From assembly GCF_051020975.1 (NCBI RefSeq), contig NW_027478162.1, positions 23,622,001 through 23,686,000 of the forward strand: a stretch of DNA of 64,000 nt, given 5' to 3'. Positions 57,401-64,000 of the stretch are shown piece after piece. The translations under genes and the position numbers were made by a program. Below the pieces are notes generated by a model. The model did no database searches, had not been told where the DNA came from, and saw only the letters and a program-made list of their open reading frames with translations. How positions within the stretch are numbered: position 1 is the first letter of the stretch; each line of letters begins with the position of its first letter. Origin of the DNA: Osmia lignaria lignaria. Its lineage: Eukaryota > Arthropoda > Insecta > Hymenoptera > Megachilidae.

Positions 57401-59003
57401 ATTTGCAGATTTATCTCAAGGGAAGGGGCCTGTCGGACATATTTCGAGATATTTCTTCTTCTTGTTGTTCTTCTTCTGCACAGCTAAGCTGGAAGTGGCA
57501 TTTGCGGCTCGCACTAGTGCAGAGTTATCTCAAAGAAAGGGGCCACGGTGTTTCTGTATCTCTATTATGTTGGTGCGGCTTCGGAACTTTTAAATATCTC
57601 CATATCTCGAAAACTACGCTTCTGATCGAAAAATATCATAGAACATAAATTGTAGGAAACATAATTCTCTACAAAAAAGGTTTCTTAACATTTTGCCATA
57701 GCTCGCTTCGTTTCCGAGATATTTGCAGATATATCTCAAGGGAAGGGGCCTGACGGACATATTTCGAGATATTTCTTCTTCTTGTTGTTCTTCTTCTGCA
57801 CAGCTAAGCTGGAAGTGGCATTTGCAGCTCGCAATAGTGCAGAGTTATCTCAAAGAAAGGGGCCACGGTGTTTCTGTATCTCTATTATGTTGGTGCGGCT
57901 TCGGAACTTTTAAATATCTTGATATATTTCGAGAACTACGCATCTGATCAAAAAATATCATAGAACATAAAAAGTAGGAAACTTAATTCTCTACAAAAAA
58001 CGTCTCTTAACATTTTGCCATAGCTCGCTTCGTTTCCGAGATATTTGCAGATTCAACTCAAAGGAACTGGCCTGACGGACATATTTCGAGATATTTCTTC
58101 TTCTTGTTGTTCTTCCTCTGCACAGCTAAGCTGGAAGTGGCATTTGCAGCTCGCAATAGTGCAGAGTTATCTCAAAGAAAGGGGCCACGGTGTTTCTGTA
58201 TCTCTATTATGTTGGTGCGGGTTCGGAACTTTTAAATATCTTGATATATCTCGAGAACTACGCATCTGATCAAAAAATATCATAGAACATAAAAAGTAGG
58301 AAACTTAATTCTCTACAAAAAAGGTCTCTTAACATTTTGCCATAACTCGCTTCGTTTCCGAGATATTTGCAGATTTATCTCAAGGGAAGGGTCCTGACGG
58401 ACATATTTCGAGATATTTCTTCTTCTTGTTGTTCTTCTTCTGCACAGCTAAGCTGGAAGTGGCATTTGCGGCTCGCACTAGTGCAGAGTTATCTCAAAGA
58501 AAGGGGCCACGGTGTGTCTGTATCTCTATTATGTTGGTGCGGCTTCGGAACTTTTAAATATCTTGATATATCTCGAGAACTACGCATCTGATCAAAAAAC
58601 ATCATAGAACATAAAAAGTAGGAAACTTAATTCTCTACAAAAAAGGTCTCTTAACATTTTGCGATAGCTCGCTTCGTTTCCGAGATATTTGCAGATTTAT
58701 CTCAAGGGAAGGGGCCTGACGGACATATTTCGAGATATTTCTTCTTCTTGTTGTTCTTCTTCTGCACAGCTAAGCTGGAAGTGGCATTTGCAGCTCGCAA
58801 TAGTGCAGAGTTATCTCAAAGAAAGGGGCCACGGTGTTTCTGTATCTCTATTATGTTGGTGCGGCTTCGGAACTTTTAAATATCTTGATATATCTCGAGA
58901 ACTACGCATCTGATCAAAAAATATCACAGAACATAAAAAGTAGGAAACTTAATTCTCTACAAAAAAGGTATCTTAACATTTTGCCATAGCTCGCTTCATT
59001 TCC

Positions 59004-61902
59004 GAGATATTTGCAGATTTATCCCAAGGGAAGGGGCCCGACGGACATATTTCGAGATATTTCTTCTTCTTGTTGTTCTTCTTCTGCACAGCTGAGCTGG
59101 AAGTGGCATTTGCAGGTCGCAATAGTGCAGAGTTATCTCAAAGAAAGGGGCCACGGTGTTTCTGTATCTCTATTATGTTGGTGCGGCTTCGGAACTTTTA
59201 AATATCTCGATATATCTCGAAAACTACGCTTCTGATCAAAAAATATCATAGAACGTAAATTGTAGGAAACATTATTCTCTACAAAAAAGGTCTCTTAACA
59301 TTTTGCCATAGCTCGCTTCGTTTCCGAGATATTTGCAGATTTATCTCAAGGGAAGGGGCCTGACGGACATATTTCGAGATATTTCTTCTTCTTGTTGTTC
59401 TTCTTCTGCACAGCTAAGCTGGAAGTGGCATTTGCAGCGCGCAATAGTGCAGAGTTATCTCAAAGAAAGGGGCCACGGTGTTTCTGTATCTCTATTATGT
59501 TGGTGCGGCTTCGGAACTTTTAAATATCTTGATATATCTCGAGAACTACGCATCTGATCAAAAAATATCATACTACATGAAAAGTAGGAAACTTAATTCT
59601 CTACAAGAAAGGTCTCTAAAGATTTTGCCATAGCTCGCTTCGTTTCCAAGATATTTGCAGATTTATCTCAAGGGAAGGGGCCTGACGGACATATTTCGAG
59701 ATATTTCTTCTTCTTGTTGTTCTTCTTCTGCACAGCTAAGCTGGAAGTGGCATTTGCAGCTCGCAATAGTGCAGAGTTATCTCAAAGAAAGGGGCCACGG
59801 TGTTTCTGTATCTCTATTATGTTGGTGCGGCTTCGGAACTTTTAAATATCTTGATATATTTCGAGAACTACGCATCTGATCAAAAAATATCATAGAACAT
59901 AAAAAGTAGGAAACTTAATTCTCTACAAAAAACGTCTCTTAACATTTTGCCATAGCTCGCTTCGTTTCCGAGATATTTGCAGATTCAGCTCAAAGGAACT
60001 GGCCTGACGGACATATTTCGAGATATTTCTTCTTCTTGTTGTTCTTCTTCTGCACAGCTAAGCTGGAAGTGGCATTTGCGGCTCGCACTAGTGCAGAGTT
60101 ATCTCAAAGAAAGGGGCCACGGTGTGTCTGTATCTCTATTATGTTGGTGCGGCTTCGGAACTTTTAAATATCTTGATATATCTCGAGAACTACGCATCTG
60201 ATCAAAAAATATCACAGAACATAAAAAGTAGGAAACTTAATTCTCTACAAAAAAGGTGTCTTAACATTTTGCCATAGCTCGCTTCGTTTCCGAGATATTT
60301 GTAGATTTATCTCAAGGGAAGGGGCCTGACGGACATATTTCGAGATATTTCTTCTTCTTGTTGTTCTTCTTCTGCACAGCTGAGCTGGAAGTGGCATTTG
60401 CAGGTCGCAATAGTGCAGAGTTATCTCAAAGAAAGGGGCCACGGTGTTTCTGTATCTCTATTATGTTGGTGCGGCTTCGGAACTTTTAAATATCTCGATA
60501 TATCTCGAAAACTACGCTTCTGATCAAAAAATATCATAGAACGTAAATTGTAGGAAACATTATTCTCTACAAAAAAGGTCTCTTAACATTTTGCCATAGC
60601 TCGCTTCGTTTCCGAGATATTTGCAGATTTATCTCAAGGGAAGGGGCCTGACGGACATATTTCGAGATATTTCTTCTTCTTGTTGTTCTTCTTCTGCACA
60701 GCTAAGCTGGAAGTGGCATTTGCAGCGCGCAATAGTGCAGAGTTATCTCAAAGAAAGGGGCCACGGTGTTTCTGTATCTCTATTATGTTGGTGCGGCTTC
60801 GGAACTTTTAAATATCTTGATATATTTCGAGAACTACGCATCTGATCAAAAAATATCATAGAACATAAAAAGTAGGAAACTTAATTCTCTACAAAAAACG
60901 TCTCTTAACATTTTGCCATAGCTCGCTTCGTTTCCGAGATATTTGCAGATTCAGCTCAAAGGAACTGGCCTGACGGACATATTTCGAGATATTTCTTCTT
61001 CTTGTTGTTCTTCTTCTGCACAGCTAAGCTGGAAGTGGCATTTGCAGCTCGCAATAGTGCAGAGTTATCTCAAAGAAAGGGGCCACGGTGTTTCTGTATC
61101 TCTATTATGTTGGTGCGGCTTCGGAACTTTTAAATATCTTGATATATTTCGAGAACTACGCATCTGATCAAAAAATATCATAGAACATAAAAAGTAGGAA
61201 ACCTAATTCTCTACAAAAAAGGTCTCTTACCATTTTGCCATAGCTCGCTTCGTTTCCGAGATATTTGCAGATATATCTCAAGGGAAGGGGCCTGACGGAC
61301 ATATTTCGAGATATTTCTTCTTCTTGTTGTTCTTCTTCTGCACAGCTAAGCTGGAAGTGGCATTTGCGGCTCGCACTAGTGCAGAGTTATCTCAAAGAAA
61401 GGGGCCACGGTGTTTCTGTATCTCTATTATGTTGGTGCGGCTTCGGAACTTTTAAATATCTTGATATATTTCGAGAACTACGCATCTGATCAAAAAATAT
61501 CATAGAACATAAAAAGTAGGAAACTTAATTCTCTACAAAAAACGTCTCTTAACATTTTGCCATAGCTCGCTTCGTTTCCGAGATATTTGCAGATTCAGCT
61601 CAAAGGAACTGGCCTGACGGACATATTTCGAGATATTTCTTCTTCTTGTTGTTCTTCTTCTGCACAGCTAAGCTGGAAGTGGCATTTGCGGCTCGCACTA
61701 GTGCAGAGTTATCTCAAAGAAAGGGGCCACGGTGTGTCTGTATCTCTATTATGTTGGTGCGGCTTCGGAACTTTTAAATATCTTGATATATCTCGAGAAC
61801 TACGCATCTGATCAAAAAATATCACAGAACATAAAAAGTAGGAAACTTAATTCTCTACAAAAAAGGTCTCTTAACATTTTGCCATAGCTCGCTTCGTTTC
61901 CG
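59004..61902 (+). repeat. Overlapping repeats with chimeric monomer
   Basis: Monomer 59004 (with GAGCTGGAAG and GCAGGTCGC) matches 60292. Monomer 60614 begins like 59326 (GCAGCGCGCAATAG) but ends like 59648 (GATATATTTCGAGAAC and linker CAAAAAACGTC). Monomer 59970 matches 61580 (CAGCTCAAAGGAACTGG with GGTGTGTCTG and TATCACAGAAC). The pattern shows recombination with breakpoints inside monomers. Confidence 0.65.
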
Positions 61903-64000
61903 AGATATTTGTAGATTTATCTCAAGGGAAGGGGCCTGACGGACATATTTCGAGATATTTCTTCTTCTTGTTGTTCTTCTTCTGCACAGCTAAGCTGGAA
62001 GTGGCATTTGCGGCTCGCACTAGTGCAGAGTTATCTCAAAGAAAGGGGCCACGGTGTTTCTGTATCCCTATTATGTTGGTGCGGCTTCGGAACTTTTAAA
62101 TATCTCGATATATCTCGAAAACTACGCTTCTGATCAAAAAATATCATAGAACATAAATTGTAGGAAACAGAATTCTCTACAAAAAAGGTCTCTTAACATT
62201 TTGCCACAGCTCGCTTCGTTTCCGAGATATTTGCAGATATATCTCAAGGGAAGGGGCCTGACGGACATATTTCGAGATATTTCTTCTTCTTGTTGTTCTT
62301 CTTCTGCACAGCTAAGCTGGAAGTGGCATTTGCGGCTCGCACTAGTGCAGAGTTATCTCAAAGAAAGGGGCCACGGTGTTTCTGTATCGCTATTATGTTG
62401 GTGCGGCTTCGGAACTTTTAAATATCTCGATACATCTCGAAAACTACGCTTCTGATCAAAAAATATCATAGAACCTAAATTGTAGGAAACATAATTCTCT
62501 ACAAAAAAGGTCTCTTAACATTTTGCCATAGCTCGCTTCGTTTCCGAGATATTTGCAGATTCAGCTCAAAGGAACTGGCCTGACGGACATATTTCGAGAT
62601 ATTTCTTCTTCTTGTTGTTCTTCCTCTGCACAGCTAAGCTGGAAGTGGCATTTGCAGCTCGCAATAGTGCAGAGTTATTTCAAAGAAAGGGGCCGCGGTG
62701 TTTCTGTATCTCTATTATGTTGGTGCGGCTTCGGAACTTTTAAGTATCTTGATATATCTCGAGAACTACGCATCTGATCAAAAAATATCATAGAACATAA
62801 AAAGTAGGAAACTTAATTCTCTACGAAAAAGGTCTCTTAACATTTTGCCATAGCTCGCTTCGTTTCCGAGATATTTGCAGATTTATCTCAAGGGAAGGGG
62901 CCTGACGGACATATTTCGAGATATTTCTTCTTCTTGTTGTTCTTCTTCTGCACAGCTAAGCTGGAAGTGGCATTTGCGGCTCGCACTAGTGCAGAGTTAT
63001 CTCAAAGAAAGGGGCCACGGTGTTTCTGTATCTCTATTATGTTGGTGCGGCTTCGGAACTTTTAAATATCTCGATATATCTCGAAAACTACGCTTCTGAT
63101 CAAAAAATATCATAGAAGATAAATTGTAGGAAACATAATTCTCTACAAAAAAGGTCTCTTAACATTTTGCCATAGCTCGCTTCGTTTCCGAGATATTTGC
63201 AGATATATCTCAAGGGAAGGGGCCTGACGGACATATTTCGAGATATTTCTTCTTCTTGTTGTTCTTCTTCTGCACAGCTAAGCTGGAAGTGGCATTTGCG
63301 GCTCGCACTAGTGCAGAGTTATCTCAAAGAAAGGGGCCACGGTGTTTCTGTATCCCTATTATGTTGGTGCGGCTTCGGAACTTTTAAATATCTCGATATA
63401 TCTCGAAAACTACGCTTCTGATCAAAAAATATCATAGAACATAAATTGTAGGAAACAGAATTCTCTACAAAAAAGGTCTCTTAACATTTTGCCACAGCTC
63501 GCTTCGTTTCCGAGATATTTGCAGATTTATCTCAAGGGAAGGGGCCTGACGGACATATTTCGAGATATTTCTTCTTCTTGTTGTTCTTCTTCTGCACAGC
63601 TAAGCTGGAAGTGGCATTTGCGGCTCGCACTAGTGCAGAGTTATCTCAAAGAAAGGGGCCACGGTGTTTCTGTATCCCTATTATGTTGGTGCGGTTTGGA
63701 ACTTTTAAATATCTCGATATATCTCGAAAACTACGCTTCTGATCAAAAAATATCATAGAACATAAATTGTAGGAAACAGAATTCTCTACAAAAAAGGTCT
63801 CTTAACATTTTACCATAGCTCGCTTCGTTTCCGAGATATTTGCAGATATATCTCAAGGGAAGGGGCCTGACGGACATATTTCGAGATATTTCTTCTTCTT
63901 GTTATTCTTCTTCTGCACAGCTAAGCTGGAAGTGGCATTTACAGCTCGCAACAGTGCAGAGTTATCTCAAAGAAAGGGGCCACGGTGTTTCTGTATCTCT

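Larger units (their letters stand above)
37004..64000. repeat. Right satellite array, 322-bp monomers
   Basis: The same 322-bp satellite resumes after the retrotransposon in the same orientation and runs off the window end (about 84 copies). The first piece, 37004-37116, completes the monomer that was split by the insertion. This side is more regularly organised than the left, with a six-monomer higher-order repeat from 43556 onward. Several monomers are 321 bp because one base is lost in GTGCGGCTTCGG (for example those starting at 45166, 47097, 49671, 51924 and 53855). No other gene or mobile element interrupts it. Confidence 0.98.

Noticed and set aside
2852..60442. Occasional 65-codon minus-strand frames in monomers (for example 2852-3049, 56061-56258)
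   Set aside because: Present only where a single base change removes a stop; not shared by neighbouring copies.
8..63758. Well over 100 small open frames of 74-94 codons on the + strand in the satellite
   Set aside because: They are one frame of the 322-bp monomer repeated; no in-frame ATG start, no recognisable domain, and frame breaks are tolerated in many copies.
1..64000. CRISPR array or bacterial origin
   Set aside because: The repeats are directly adjacent 322-bp units without unique spacers, and the embedded element is a eukaryotic LTR retrotransposon.

Overview
The window is a long tandem satellite array interrupted by one large, young LTR retrotransposon. No ordinary host gene, tRNA, rRNA or CRISPR array was found. 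A eukaryotic satellite together with a Ty3/gypsy element primed by tRNA-Leu and a CpG-rich LTR points to an animal. An insect, perhaps a hymenopteran, is my best guess, but this rests on general style and not on any diagnostic gene.

Layout. 1-23063 is satellite DNA of 322-bp monomers (about 71.6 copies). 23064-36999 is the retrotransposon (13,936 bp). 37004-64000 is the same satellite again (about 84 copies). The array runs off both ends of the window. The retrotransposon lies inside a single monomer: the left piece (22862-23063) and right piece (37000-37123) of that monomer sum to 326 bp, which is 322 plus a 4-bp target-site duplication. Both arrays contain recent segmental duplications: trimer, 11-mer and 13-mer blocks on the left, and a six-monomer higher-order repeat with 6/8/7/6/6 variation on the right. 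Some monomers are chimeras of two others, as expected from unequal exchange.

The element has two 2.76-kb LTRs that differ by about five substitutions and one T-run indel, a perfect 7-bp terminal inverted repeat (TGTTACG/CGTAACA), an 18-nt tRNA-Leu primer binding site, a leader, gag, pol in the -1 frame (protease, RT, RNase H, long linker with an AT-hook, DD35E integrase, GPY/F), a third ORF and a polypurine tract. Gag and Pol are joined by a -1 frameshift cassette with overlapping slippery heptamers and a predicted H-type pseudoknot. The third ORF sits where env would be, but it encodes an RRM - F-box - leucine-rich-repeat protein. That looks like a substrate adaptor of an SCF ubiquitin ligase with an RNA-binding domain, and it is more GC-rich than pol. 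This is the most unusual gene in the window.

Each LTR also holds five copies of a compact structured motif. A conserved core (a CUUCGG-type hairpin, then an AAGAG/CTCTT hairpin) is closed by an outer stem whose sequence differs in every copy but stays base-paired. This covariation suggests selection on an RNA or cruciform structure. The LTR further carries a perfect three-unit heat-shock element and a second, PBS-like sequence next to a hairpin upstream of the real LTR end.

Integrated view: Gag and Pol would package and integrate the element, the AT-hook linker could bias integration to AT-rich heterochromatin such as this array, and the F-box protein could remove a host factor. The last two points are inference only.
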